Below, piece after piece: positions 18,504-26,915 of a stretch of DNA of 64,000 nucleotides; within the stretch, counting starts at the first letter, position 1; the number at the start of each line of letters is the position of its first letter. Source of the stretch: Paracoccus sp. R12_2 (GTDB taxonomy: Bacteria > Pseudomonadota > Alphaproteobacteria > Rhodobacterales > Rhodobacteraceae); the NCBI RefSeq assembly GCF_017744015.1, contig NZ_JAGHRA010000005.1:164855-228854 (forward strand), written 5' to 3'. A program made the position numbers and the translations under genes. The notes below the pieces were generated by a model, which worked only from the letters and a program-made list of their open reading frames with translations, was not told the origin of the DNA and made no database searches.

Positions 18504-19004
18504 TCAGCGCGAGGCTTCGTCGTAGGCAAAGGGCACGCTGAACGCCAGGAAGTTGCGGCTTTCTTCACGATAGTAACAAAGCGCCTGCGTCAGATCCTGG
18601 ATCAGATACCAGCCGAAGCCGCCCTCGGGCAGGTCCGGGAATTCCGCTGTGGGCAGGATGCGCGGCAGGATGCAATCATCCGGCAGCGATGCGCCGTCAT
18701 CGGTGATCGCGCAGGCAAGCCCGCTGTCGTGCCTTACGATGCAGAGATGGATGGACGGTGTTCGCGACGGAACGGCGTCGCCGGTACCGGCATGCTCGGT
18801 AACATTGTTCAGAACCTCGGCCAGAACCAGTTCCAGCCGACCCAACGTGTCCTCGCTGACGTCCTCGCGGAACCGCTGACGGATATCCCCAAGCGTGTCG
18901 CGGACCGTCTGGGGATGCGCCCTCAGCACGCGATGAAACATCGGCTGCGTGCGCGCCGTGACGCGGCCCTGGATTTCGGCGTTCTGCCGTGGGTTGGAGG
19001 TCAT
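18504..19004 (-). CDS. RsbW-like ATP-binding anti-sigma factor/serine kinase
   Basis: A 166-residue GHKL-fold ATPase. The N box is LAEVLNNVTEHAG (about 61-73), the G1 box is DDG at 102-104, and the G2 box is EGGFGWYLI at 127-135. This is the compact HATPase_c_2 type found in RsbW/SpoIIAB switch proteins, which bind a sigma factor or phosphorylate an antagonist. It overlaps the upstream STAS-domain gene by four bases, giving the classic kinase-antagonist pair. No sigma factor or PP2C phosphatase lies beside it, so the target is unknown. Confidence 0.85.
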   Translation of the reverse strand: MTSNPRQNAEIQGRVTARTQPMFHRVLRAHPQTVRDTLGDIRQRFREDVSEDTLGRLELVLAEVLNNVTEHAGTGDAVPSRTPSIHLCIVRHDSGLACAITDDGASLPDDCILPRILPTAEFPDLPEGGFGWYLIQDLTQALCYYREESRNFLAFSVPFAYDEASR

Positions 19005-19333
19005 TCCCTTTGTTCCTCGTTCTCGGTTTCGGAGCGGATGTCGAAGACCGTATCCATGCGTGTCAGCCGGAATACGCGTTCGACATTGGGGGTCAGTCCT
19101 TTCAGGATCAGCGGCATGTCCTCGGGCAGGGCCTTGCGCAGCGCGATCATCGCGCCCAGGCCGGAACTGTCCATGAACTCCACCGCGCGCATCCGCATTT
19201 CGACCGGCTTTCGGTGCCGGACGATGGTCTCGCGCAGCTTGTCCTTGAAGCGCGTCGCGATTGCCGCGTCGATCCGCGCCTCGTTCACCGTGATGACAAG
19301 ATGGGTGTCGGTGTCGGTGACCAGCAGCTGCAT
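19001..19333 (-). CDS. STAS-domain anti-sigma factor antagonist
   Basis: A 110-residue single STAS domain. The phosphorylation loop is EFMDSSGLGAM at about 52-62, where one of the two serines (56 or 57) is the expected phosphosite. It should bind the RsbW-like kinase encoded by the next gene and release that kinase's target when unphosphorylated. The intergenic region to the divergent thiolase is 95 bases. The end of the gene overlaps the kinase start, ensuring coupled synthesis of both partners. Confidence 0.88.
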   Translation of the reverse strand: MQLLVTDTDTHLVITVNEARIDAAIATRFKDKLRETIVRHRKPVEMRMRAVEFMDSSGLGAMIALRKALPEDMPLILKGLTPNVERVFRLTRMDTVFDIRSETENEEQRE

Positions 19334-19428
19334 ATACGTCCCTCGCTTTGCGTTCCTGCTGTCACGACTAGACGCAAAAGGTTACGATCCGGTAAGCGTG
19401 TTCAGCAAAGCCGGGGGAGAAGTCGAGG

Positions 19429-20589
19429 ATGCAAGAAGTCTATATCCATGCCGCCGCGCGCACGCCGATGGGCGGATTGCAGGGGGCACTGTCGGGCCGG
19501 ACAGCGCCGGAACTGGGCGGGGTCGCGATCCGCGCGGCGTTGGATCGGGGCGGGTCTGGGCCCGACAGCCCGGATGCGCTATTCATGGGCTGCGTGCTGC
19601 CTGCGGGCCTGGGCCAGGCCCCCGCGCGGCAGGCGGGGTTCGCGGCGGGGCTGCCGACCGGCCTGCCCGCGACAACCCTGAACAAGATGTGCGGCTCGGG
19701 GATGCAGGCGGTGATGATGGCAGCCGATGCGATCCGCGCAGGCAGCGCGGGCATCGTCGTCGCCGGCGGCATGGAAAGCATGTCCAACGCCCCCTACCTG
19801 CTTCCGAAAATGCGGTCTGGGGCAAGGCTTGGCCATGGACAGGTCATCGACCACATGTTTCTGGACGGTCTGGAAGACGCCTATGACAAGGGCCGCCTGA
19901 TGGGCACTTTCGCCGAAGATTGCGCGACTGAATTCGCGTTCACCCGAGAGGCTCAGGATGCCTATGCGCTGGCCAGCCTGTCGCGCGCGACCGACGCCAT
20001 CAGGTCGGGGGCGTTTTCCGCCGAGATCGCGCCGGTCACGATCCCGTCGCGGGGCGGCGATGTCGTGGTGGATCAGGATGAACAGCCCGGAAATGCACGG
20101 CCCGACAAGATCCCGCATCTGAAGCCTGCGTTCCGCAAGGACGGCACCGTGACAGCCGCGAATTCCAGTTCCATCTCGGACGGGGCGGCGGCGCTGATTG
20201 TCGGTGCGGACAGCGGTGGTGCAATCGCGCGGATCGTGGGCTACGCCAGCCACGCGCAGGAACCCGGCCATTTTCCGACCGCGCCGGTGCCGGCGGCGGA
20301 AAAGCTGTTGCACAAGATCGGCTGGGACAAGGCCAGCGTCGATCTGTGGGAGGTGAACGAGGCATTCGCCGTCGTGCCGATGGCCTTCATGGCACGGCTT
20401 GGGCTGGATCACGACAGGGTCAACGTGAATGGCGGGGCTTGCGCGCTGGGTCATCCGATCGGCGCGTCCGGGGCGCGCATCATCGTCACGCTGATCCACG
20501 CACTTCGTGCGCGTGGCGGATCTCGCGGAGTCGCGGCGATCTGCATCGGGGGTGGCGAGGGGACCGCGCTCGCGGTCGAGATCGTCTGA
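19429..20589 (+). CDS. Acetyl-CoA acetyltransferase (thiolase)
   Basis: A 386-residue thiolase that condenses or cleaves acetoacetyl-CoA-type substrates. The acyl-accepting Cys is residue 88 in LNKMCGSGMQA, the His is in GGACALGHPIGASGAR, and the deprotonating Cys is residue 372 in CIGGGEG. The WEVNEAFAVVPMAF motif is intact. The protein is slightly shorter than typical 391-393-residue biosynthetic thiolases. It stands alone on the plus strand, without the reductase or PHA synthase genes that often accompany phaA, so the pathway is open: ketone-body use, leucine or lysine breakdown, or polyhydroxyalkanoate synthesis. Confidence 0.92.
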   Translation: MQEVYIHAAARTPMGGLQGALSGRTAPELGGVAIRAALDRGGSGPDSPDALFMGCVLPAGLGQAPARQAGFAAGLPTGLPATTLNKMCGSGMQAVMMAADAIRAGSAGIVVAGGMESMSNAPYLLPKMRSGARLGHGQVIDHMFLDGLEDAYDKGRLMGTFAEDCATEFAFTREAQDAYALASLSRATDAIRSGAFSAEIAPVTIPSRGGDVVVDQDEQPGNARPDKIPHLKPAFRKDGTVTAANSSSISDGAAALIVGADSGGAIARIVGYASHAQEPGHFPTAPVPAAEKLLHKIGWDKASVDLWEVNEAFAVVPMAFMARLGLDHDRVNVNGGACALGHPIGASGARIIVTLIHALRARGGSRGVAAICIGGGEGTALAVEIV

Positions 20590-20771
20590 ACCTGCCCGAT
20601 TCTTCGGCAGACTGAACCCTTCATGCCCCGCTAAACGCCAGCAAACCCCGTGTTTTGCGGAACTTTCGCGCATGCAGCCCCGTTCCCTTGTGGACTTCGA
20701 TGGTCCGGTTTCCGATCATCGACGAACACCAAGCCCGCCCCAGAGCGGGTGCCGTCCTGAACGGGGGGAAG

Positions 20772-22181
20772 ATGAAATATTATAACGAGATGTTCGAAGG
20801 TGAGCGGGTCCGTGACCCCTACGCGCGCCTGAATGACTGGATTGAAACGATGCCGGACGATTTCCGGCAAATGAAGCAGGCCGAGGCCGAAGCGCTGTTT
20901 CGCAGGATCGGCATTACCTTCGCGGTTTATGGCGAAGGTGGCGATCCCGACCGCCTGATCCCGTTCGACATGATGCCACGCGTGTTCGAACAGGCCGAAT
21001 GGCGACGCCTGGAACGAGGGGTCAAACAGCGCGCGCGCGCATTGAACGCATTCCTGCGGGACGTCTATGGCCGTGGCGAAATCATTCGCGCGGGGCGCAT
21101 TCCCGCCCGGCTGGTCTATCGCAACGACGCTTATGAAAAGGCCGTGGTCGGTGTGGTTCCGCCACGTGGCGTCTATTCGCATATCATCGGCATCGATCTG
21201 GTCCGGACCGGGAAGGACGAGTTCTTCGTTCTGGAAGACAATTGCCGCACCCCTTCGGGCGTCAGTTACATGCTGGAAAACCGCGAGATCATGATGCGGA
21301 TGTTCCCGCAGCTGTTCCGCAAGAACCGGATCGAGCCGGTTGATCAATATCCCGCCCTGCTGCGGCGGACGCTGGAATCGGTCGCTCCGCCCAAATGCAA
21401 CGATCGTCCGACCTGTGTCATCCTGACGCCCGGCCATTACAACAGCGCGTATTACGAACACAGTTTCCTGGCCAATCTGATGGGGGTCGAACTGGTCGAA
21501 GGCGCCGATCTGTTCGTGGATGGGGAATTCGTCTACATGCGGACCACGCAGGGGCCGAAGCGTGTCGATGTCATTTATCGGCGCATCGACGACCCGTTCC
21601 TTGACCCGCTGTGCTTCCGACCCGATTCGATGCTGGGCGTACCCGGTCTGCTGGACGTGTATCGTTCCGGCGGCGTGTCGATATGTTCGGCGCCCGGTGC
21701 CGGCGTCGCAGACGACAAGGCGATCTATACCTTCGTCCCTGAAATGGTGCGCTTCTATCTGGGAGAAGAGCCGCTGCTGCAGAATGTCCAGACATGGACG
21801 TTGTGGAAAGAGGACGATTACAAGCACGTCATGGCCAATCTGCCGGATCTTGTGGTCAAGGAAGTCCACGGATCGGGCGGATACGGCATGCTGGTCGGGC
21901 CCCGTGCCACGACCGAAGAGATCGAGCTGTTCCGCAAGAAGATCGAGGCAAACCCCTCGAACTACATCGCCCAGCCAACATTGTCGCTGTCCACCTGCCC
22001 GACCTTCGTCGAGGAAGGTATTGCCCCGCGACACGTCGATCTGCGGCCGTTCTGTCTTTGCGGCGACCGGATCGAACTTGTCCCGGGCGGATTGACGCGG
22101 GTGGCGCTGCGCGAGGGGTCGCTGGTCGTGAACTCGTCTCAAGGCGGCGGTGTCAAGGACACCTGGGTTCTGTCGGAATAA
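20772..22181 (+). CDS. Circularly permuted ATP-grasp protein of the Anbu cluster
   Basis: A 469-residue circularly permuted type 2 ATP-grasp protein. Recognisable parts are YNEMFEGERVRDPYARLNDW at the start, IPFDMMPRVFEQAEWRRLERG, the nucleotide/metal-binding VLEDNCRTPSGVSYMLENRE, and late VVKEVHGSGGYGMLVGP with YIAQPTLSLSTCP. Enzymes of this fold usually join a carboxylate to an amine through an acyl phosphate, so it is predicted to make an amide or peptide bond. The ATG at 20772 follows a GGGGGGAAG site. It is first in a run with alpha-E, transglutaminase and Anbu genes, a conserved cluster of unresolved function. Confidence 0.9.
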   Translation: MKYYNEMFEGERVRDPYARLNDWIETMPDDFRQMKQAEAEALFRRIGITFAVYGEGGDPDRLIPFDMMPRVFEQAEWRRLERGVKQRARALNAFLRDVYGRGEIIRAGRIPARLVYRNDAYEKAVVGVVPPRGVYSHIIGIDLVRTGKDEFFVLEDNCRTPSGVSYMLENREIMMRMFPQLFRKNRIEPVDQYPALLRRTLESVAPPKCNDRPTCVILTPGHYNSAYYEHSFLANLMGVELVEGADLFVDGEFVYMRTTQGPKRVDVIYRRIDDPFLDPLCFRPDSMLGVPGLLDVYRSGGVSICSAPGAGVADDKAIYTFVPEMVRFYLGEEPLLQNVQTWTLWKEDDYKHVMANLPDLVVKEVHGSGGYGMLVGPRATTEEIELFRKKIEANPSNYIAQPTLSLSTCPTFVEEGIAPRHVDLRPFCLCGDRIELVPGGLTRVALREGSLVVNSSQGGGVKDTWVLSE

Positions 22182-22196
22182 GGAAGGGGAATAGCC

Positions 22197-23153
22197 ATGC
22201 TCAGCCGCACAGCCTCGAACCTCTTCTGGATGGGCCGCCATCTTGAACGCGCCGAGACCGCCGCACGCCTGCTGGACGTGGGCCAGCGCATCACCTTGTT
22301 GCCTAATACCGAGGCAGGATATCAGAACGAATGGAATTCGCTGCTGCAGGCCTCGGGCACGTCGGGCGTCTTTGCAGAGAAATACGGCGAGGTCACACAA
22401 GAGAAAATCGAGGAATTCGTCTTCTTCGACCGTGACAATCCGTCCTCGGTCGCGTCCTGCATCGAAAAGGCGCGCGAAAGCGGCCGGATCGTCCGGACCG
22501 CATTGACCAGTGAGGTCTGGGACGCCCTGAACGTCGCCTATCAGGAACTGCGCAAGATCGAACGAAAGTCGCGCGTCAAGCTGGACACGGCTTCGCTGAC
22601 GGAATTCACCACCGGCCATACCGCCACCGTGCGGGGTGCGATCAACTCGACCCAGCTTCGCAACGATGGCTGGCACTTCATGCATCTTGGCTATGGTCTG
22701 GAACGCGCCGACGCCACGGCAAGGCTGCTGGATGTCAAGTATTTCGTCCTGCTGCCACGGATCGAATTCGTCGGCTCGGGGCTGGACAGCTATCAGTGGC
22801 AGGTGATCCTGAGGGCGCTGTCGGCGCACCGGGCATATCACTGGGCCTATGGTGGCGACGTGTCGGCCGGCAGGGTGGCGGATTTCCTGATCCTGAATGG
22901 CGAAAGCCCACGGTCGTTGATCACCTCGCTCTACGAGGCTGTTTGGCATCTGGAAGGCATCGCCCGGCGGTACGGCGAGGCGGTGCCCGCAACCGCGCGC
23001 GACAAGGCACGCGAAGTGCTGGCCGCGTTGCAGGGCCGCGATATCGACATGATCTTCGATGAGGGGCTGCACGAATTCCTGTCGTGGTTCATCGGCGAGA
23101 TCGGCGCAATCTCGATGCTGGTCCACGAAGACTATCTGCTGGGAGGATCCTGA
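22197..23153 (+). CDS. Alpha-E domain protein (DUF403)
   Basis: A 318-residue all-helical alpha-E protein. It opens LSRTASNLFWMGRHLERAET, the family hallmark, and carries the later HFMHLGYGLERADATARLLD and NGESPRSLITSLYEAVWHLE segments. It starts 15 bases after the ATP-grasp stop, and the transglutaminase start lies four bases after its stop. Alpha-E proteins accompany circularly permuted ATP-grasp proteins almost without exception, probably as a partner or peptide-binding subunit. No catalytic function has been assigned to the domain. Confidence 0.92.
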   Translation: MLSRTASNLFWMGRHLERAETAARLLDVGQRITLLPNTEAGYQNEWNSLLQASGTSGVFAEKYGEVTQEKIEEFVFFDRDNPSSVASCIEKARESGRIVRTALTSEVWDALNVAYQELRKIERKSRVKLDTASLTEFTTGHTATVRGAINSTQLRNDGWHFMHLGYGLERADATARLLDVKYFVLLPRIEFVGSGLDSYQWQVILRALSAHRAYHWAYGGDVSAGRVADFLILNGESPRSLITSLYEAVWHLEGIARRYGEAVPATARDKAREVLAALQGRDIDMIFDEGLHEFLSWFIGEIGAISMLVHEDYLLGGS

Positions 23154-23157
23154 CCCA

Positions 23158-23988
23158 ATGAAACTGAGCATTTCGCATCAGACGGTCTATCGCTATGATC
23201 ATCAGGTCAGGAACGTTGTGCAAAGCCTGCGACTGACACCTTCCGTGTTTGAAGGGCAGAAGACGCAGGATTGGCGGATCGACGTGACCGACGGCATTCG
23301 CGGTCCGGGTTTTCGCGACGGCGCAGGCGACTGGATCGAGGGCTGGACGGTTCGCGGGCCAACGGATCAGATCACCGTCAGCATTACCGGAAATGTCGAA
23401 ACGCGCGATCTTGCCGGCGTCCTGCGCGGCCACCGAGAGATGATCAACCCGCTGACCTATCTGCGTGACACGCGATCGACGGCACCGGCCGCCAACCTGA
23501 CCAAGCTGGCCAACAGCGTGACGGACCGCACCGACATTCTTGACCTTGCGCATGGGTTGGCGGCCGCCGTTGGCGAGGCGATCGCCTATCGTCCCGGCGT
23601 GACCGAGTCCAGCACGACCGCAGCCGAGGCCCTGAAACTGGGCGAGGGGGTCTGCCAGGATCACGCGCATGCGCTTATCGCCGTGGCCCGGCTGCGCGAC
23701 CTGCCGGCGCGATACGTGTCGGGTTATCTGCACTCGACCATCGACGGAGAGGCGCATGATGCCGCGCATGCGTGGGCCGAAATCCATGTGCGTGGCCTCG
23801 GTTGGGTCGGATTCGATGCGGCCAATGCGTGCTGCCCTGATGATCGCTATGTCCGTCTGGGATCGGGGCTGGATGCCGCCGACGCCGCCCCGATCCGTGG
23901 GATCTCATCGGGCAGGGGTGCGGAGCAGATGGATGTATCCGTGCAGGTGCAGGAAGCCGAACAAAGTCAAAGCCAGACGCAAAGCTGA
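23158..23988 (+). CDS. Transglutaminase-fold cysteine peptidase of the Anbu cluster
   Basis: A 276-residue protein. An N-terminal beta domain (SISHQTVYRYDHQVRNVVQS) is followed by a transglutaminase core with the triad Cys in LGEGVCQDHAHALIAVAR, His in DAAHAWAEIHV and Asp in GWVGFDAAN. Bacterial members often act as peptidases or amidases rather than crosslinkers. The ATG at 23158 has GGAGG just inside the end of the alpha-E gene. The C-terminus is Gln/Ser-rich. A 135-base gap to the Anbu gene is the longest within the cluster. Confidence 0.92.
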   Translation: MKLSISHQTVYRYDHQVRNVVQSLRLTPSVFEGQKTQDWRIDVTDGIRGPGFRDGAGDWIEGWTVRGPTDQITVSITGNVETRDLAGVLRGHREMINPLTYLRDTRSTAPAANLTKLANSVTDRTDILDLAHGLAAAVGEAIAYRPGVTESSTTAAEALKLGEGVCQDHAHALIAVARLRDLPARYVSGYLHSTIDGEAHDAAHAWAEIHVRGLGWVGFDAANACCPDDRYVRLGSGLDAADAAPIRGISSGRGAEQMDVSVQVQEAEQSQSQTQS

Positions 23989-24123
23989 AGAGCCCGCGCC
24001 AGGTGGCTGCGTCGCAAAGGGGCCGCCGGACTTGGCCCGCAGCCTGTATTTCAATGCAGATTGCAGAGTATCGACGCCAGATCTAAGGTGGCCACGATTT
24101 TCCTGTCGGGGCCGCTTTTTAAG

Positions 24124-24849
24124 ATGACCTATTGTGTCGGTTTGAAACTGGATGCCGGGCTGGTGCTGTTGTCCGATACGCGCACCAATGCCGGGTTGGA
24201 CAATATTGCCTGCTATCGGAAGATGTTCTTCTTCCAGAATCCCGGTGAACGGGTCATCGCCATCATGACGGCCGGCTCGCTGTCGGTCACGCAGACCGCG
24301 CTTGCGCGGCTGGAAGAGGCGACACAGGACGAAATGGCCGATGAGACGACGTCGATCCTGCACGCGCATACGATGCTGCAGGTTGCCACCATCATCGGCG
24401 ATACCCTGTCGCGCACCCGGCGCGAAATCGCCGAACAATGCCGGGAGCTGCGCCAACAGGCGTCGGCCAGCATGATCGTCGCGGGGCAACGCGCGGGTGG
24501 CGACATGCGTATGTTCCTGATCTATCCCGAAGGCAACTTCATCGAGGCGACCGAAGACACGCCCTTCCTGCAGATCGGCGAACATAAATACGGCAAGCCC
24601 ATCCTCGATCGCGTTGTGACGCCCGAAACCAACCTCGCCGATGCGCAGAAGGCGGTTCTTCTGTCTATGGATTCCACGCTGCGGTCCAATCTTTCCGTGG
24701 GAATGCCCTTGGATCTTGCGGTGATCGAAAAGGACGCCTGCGCGGTGTCCGCGCGCCGCCGGATCCAGGAGGGTGATCCCGATTTCATGGAAATGAGCGC
24801 GGCGTGGTCGGCTGCCCTGCGCGACAGTTTCAGCAAGGTGGCGATCTAG
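24124..24849 (+). CDS. Anbu proteasome-like protease
   Basis: A 241-residue Ntn-hydrolase of the bacterial Anbu family (also called BPH-like ancestral beta subunit). The start at 24124 gives MTYCVGLKLDAGLVLLSDTR, so Thr2 would become the N-terminal nucleophile after Met removal; Asp and Lys/Arg partners are in SDTRTNAG. In-frame starts upstream would bury this Thr and are rejected. Anbu forms open helical rings in structures published for other species, and its substrate is unknown. It closes the ATP-grasp/alpha-E/transglutaminase cluster and is convergent with RNase T2. Confidence 0.92.
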   Translation: MTYCVGLKLDAGLVLLSDTRTNAGLDNIACYRKMFFFQNPGERVIAIMTAGSLSVTQTALARLEEATQDEMADETTSILHAHTMLQVATIIGDTLSRTRREIAEQCRELRQQASASMIVAGQRAGGDMRMFLIYPEGNFIEATEDTPFLQIGEHKYGKPILDRVVTPETNLADAQKAVLLSMDSTLRSNLSVGMPLDLAVIEKDACAVSARRRIQEGDPDFMEMSAAWSAALRDSFSKVAI

Positions 24850-24875
24850 TCTCACCCACACCGGTCGCATTCTGG

Positions 24876-25511
24876 TCAGCGAGGCTGTTCCATCAGCATG
24901 TCCTCGCGCGGGCAGTCGCGACGCACGTCCGGCGCGCAGTCACGCGGCTGCAGATCGCGCGTCAGGCAGATCCGGACCTCTTGCAGCGCCTCGCCGCGAC
25001 AGGTGACGGTGATGCCGTTGCGCGCCAGATCGGGATTGGCCTCGATGAAGGCGTCCTCGACCACCGTCGCGGGCAGGCGGACGCTGCGGTCCAGACGCTC
25101 GAACACATCCGGGATGTCGATCCGTCCGGCGGCTTCGCGCGTGGCGCCGTAATAGCCGTCAGCCGTCAGGCCAGAGCAGCGGCCATGCTTTTGCCACTGA
25201 TACCAAGCCAGCCCGCCCGACCCCATCAGGTCTGCCATCGCGGCGCTGTCGCGGCGTGACGGATCGCGCTTGTCCGTCGGGCAATCCTGCGGCCAGCCGC
25301 GTTCATATTGCGGCCACAGCCCATGCACCACGAAATCGACCCCGCCTCCGGTCGCGCATTGCTCTGCGTTCCGGTCGTCGCCCTCGGCCCGGCACCACGA
25401 GGGTGACCAGCTTAACGACAGCACATAATAATCGAACCGCCCGGCGACGTCCTGGGAGGCAGTAGGCAGGGGCGGCAGGGTCATCAGCACGGCAAAGATC
25501 AGTCGTTTCAT
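24876..25511 (-). CDS. Secreted ribonuclease T2
   Basis: A 211-residue exported RNase I/T2. A signal peptide (KRLIFAVLMTLPPLPTAS) is followed by the two catalytic boxes: CAS I with His63 in FVVHGLWPQYE, and CAS II with WYQWQKHGRC including His109. Paired cysteines (C40, C51, C77, C112 and C-terminal ones) fit the family disulfides. It cleaves RNA non-specifically in the periplasm or outside through a 2',3'-cyclic phosphate. The minus-strand start at 25511 gives the signal peptide. It is convergent with Anbu and divergent from trcR. Confidence 0.93.
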   Translation of the reverse strand: MKRLIFAVLMTLPPLPTASQDVAGRFDYYVLSLSWSPSWCRAEGDDRNAEQCATGGGVDFVVHGLWPQYERGWPQDCPTDKRDPSRRDSAAMADLMGSGGLAWYQWQKHGRCSGLTADGYYGATREAAGRIDIPDVFERLDRSVRLPATVVEDAFIEANPDLARNGITVTCRGEALQEVRICLTRDLQPRDCAPDVRRDCPREDMLMEQPR

Positions 25512-25698
25512 GTCCGACAACCTAACGCGCGCGGACGGAACGTCCATGCCCATTGCGCGAATCCCCTTTTCTCTGACGCCGGGAAACGTTATATCCGCGC
25601 CCAATTCCCCCCGAAAACGAGGAATGGCGACCGCCGAAAGCCGTTTTCCCGGCCCGGACCGGCCGTGGCGCAGGGGCAGAGACGCGAAGGAGACTGAC

Positions 25699-26454
25699 AT
25701 GAACAAGCCGCTGATGGCCAAGGCCACCGCCGTATGGCTGGTCGACAACACCACGCTGAGCTTCAAGCAGATCGGTGATTTCTGCGGTCTGCACGAACTT
25801 GAGGTGCAGGGCATCGCCGATGGCGATGTGGCTGCGGGGGTCAAGGGCTATGACCCCGTTGCCTCTAGCCAACTGGACCCCGCCGAGATCAAGAAGGGCG
25901 AAGCCGATCCTGCCTACAGGTTGAAGCTGAAATACAACCCTGCCGCCGAAGGTGAGGAAAAGCGCCGTGGCCCGCGCTATACCCCGCTGTCCAAGCGTCA
26001 GGACCGTCCTGCCGCGATCCTGTGGCTGGTCAAGTTCCACCCCGAACTGGCGGATGCGCAGATCGCCAAGTTGGTTGGGACCACCAAGCCGACGATCAAC
26101 TCGATCCGCGAACGGACGCATTGGAACATCCAGAACATTCAGCCGATCGACCCGGTTGCGCTGGGGCTGTGCCGTCAGACCGAACTGGATGCCGCCGTTC
26201 AGAAAGCCGCGAAGAAGCGCGGGACGGAAGGCGAGGTGATGTCGGATGACGAGCGTCGCAAGCTGGTCAGCACCGAAACCTCGCTGTCAATGACCGACGA
26301 GCCGCGCCTGCCCACCGCGATTGCCGGGCTTGAGAATTTCTCGTTGTCCAAGGATGACGGCGATGAGGAGAAGCCCCGGCGTGATCTGGATGCCGATACC
26401 TTCTTCAACCTGCCGGATTCCGACGACGAAGACGAGGATGACACCGGCCGCTGA
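25699..26454 (+). CDS. trcR: TrcR family cell-cycle regulator (DUF1013)
   Basis: A 251-residue protein of the alphaproteobacterial DUF1013/TrcR family. The N-terminus has the helix-turn-helix-like AVWLVDNTTLSFKQIGDFCG, and a second such region is near LADAQIAKLVGTTKPTINSI. The C-terminus is acidic (DSDDEDEDDTG). In related bacteria it is annotated as a cell-cycle transcriptional regulator. A GAAGGAG site precedes the ATG. It is followed by a strong hairpin terminator, so it is a single-gene unit. Confidence 0.9.
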   Translation: MNKPLMAKATAVWLVDNTTLSFKQIGDFCGLHELEVQGIADGDVAAGVKGYDPVASSQLDPAEIKKGEADPAYRLKLKYNPAAEGEEKRRGPRYTPLSKRQDRPAAILWLVKFHPELADAQIAKLVGTTKPTINSIRERTHWNIQNIQPIDPVALGLCRQTELDAAVQKAAKKRGTEGEVMSDDERRKLVSTETSLSMTDEPRLPTAIAGLENFSLSKDDGDEEKPRRDLDADTFFNLPDSDDEDEDDTGR

Positions 26455-26476
26455 TCGGGCGACCCTGACCGTATGA

Positions 26477-26516
26477 AATAGCCGGCGCAACCAATGTTGC
26501 GCCGGCTATTCGTTTT
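26477..26516 (+). terminator. Rho-independent terminator of trcR
   Basis: A 15-bp perfect stem pairs 26477-26491 with 26496-26510 around the loop CAAT and is followed by CGTTTTC. It lies 23 bases after the trcR stop. The stem is symmetric and could also end transcription of the convergent GlsB-like gene, although the minus strand lacks a clear T run. Confidence 0.85.
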
Positions 26517-26544
26517 CTGTTCGTCCCTTTCAGCGATGCCCTGA

Positions 26545-26799
26545 TCAGGTCTTGCTGCGGATCAGGCGACCCAGCCAGATCAGGATGCAGGCACCGATGA
26601 CGGCGACGACCAACTGGCCGATGGCACCTCCGGCGGTGCCGCCCAGAATCAACCTGAACAACCAGTTACCGACCAGAGCGCCCACGATGCCCAGAATAAT
26701 GTTCATCAGCAGGCCATGATCGCTTTTCATGATCTTTTCGGCGATCCAACCGGCGATGGCGCCGAGAATGATCGACAGAATCCAGCCGAAACCTTCCAT
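26545..26799 (-). CDS. GlsB/YeaQ/YmgE family membrane protein
   Basis: An 84-residue transglycosylase-associated (GlsB/YeaQ) protein with three membrane segments: ILSIILGAIAGWIAEKIM, LLMNIILGIVGALVGNWLF and AIGQLVVAVIGACILIWLG. The glycine-rich GAIAGWIAE and NIILGIVGALVG motifs define the family, linked to stress responses in several bacteria with no known biochemical activity. A second copy lies at 52507-52758. It is upstream of, and on the same strand as, the dehydrogenase that ends 117 bases from its own terminator region, but its own promoter lies in the 116-base gap before it. Confidence 0.9.
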   Translation of the reverse strand: MEGFGWILSIILGAIAGWIAEKIMKSDHGLLMNIILGIVGALVGNWLFRLILGGTAGGAIGQLVVAVIGACILIWLGRLIRSKT

Positions 26800-26915
26800 G
26801 GTTCTTGTCCCTTCACGTCAATGTCTTGCCGCCGCGACCGCGACGACTCTGCAGACAAATGCGCGGCGGCTGCACATCGTTCCCGCCGCGCATTGATTTC
26901 CTGGCCTTGCGCGAC

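Noticed and set aside
20631..23171. An 846-residue minus-strand frame across the ATP-grasp and alpha-E genes
   Set aside because: It is antisense to two clear family members in good frames. High GC keeps the opposite frame open; no domain is recognisable.
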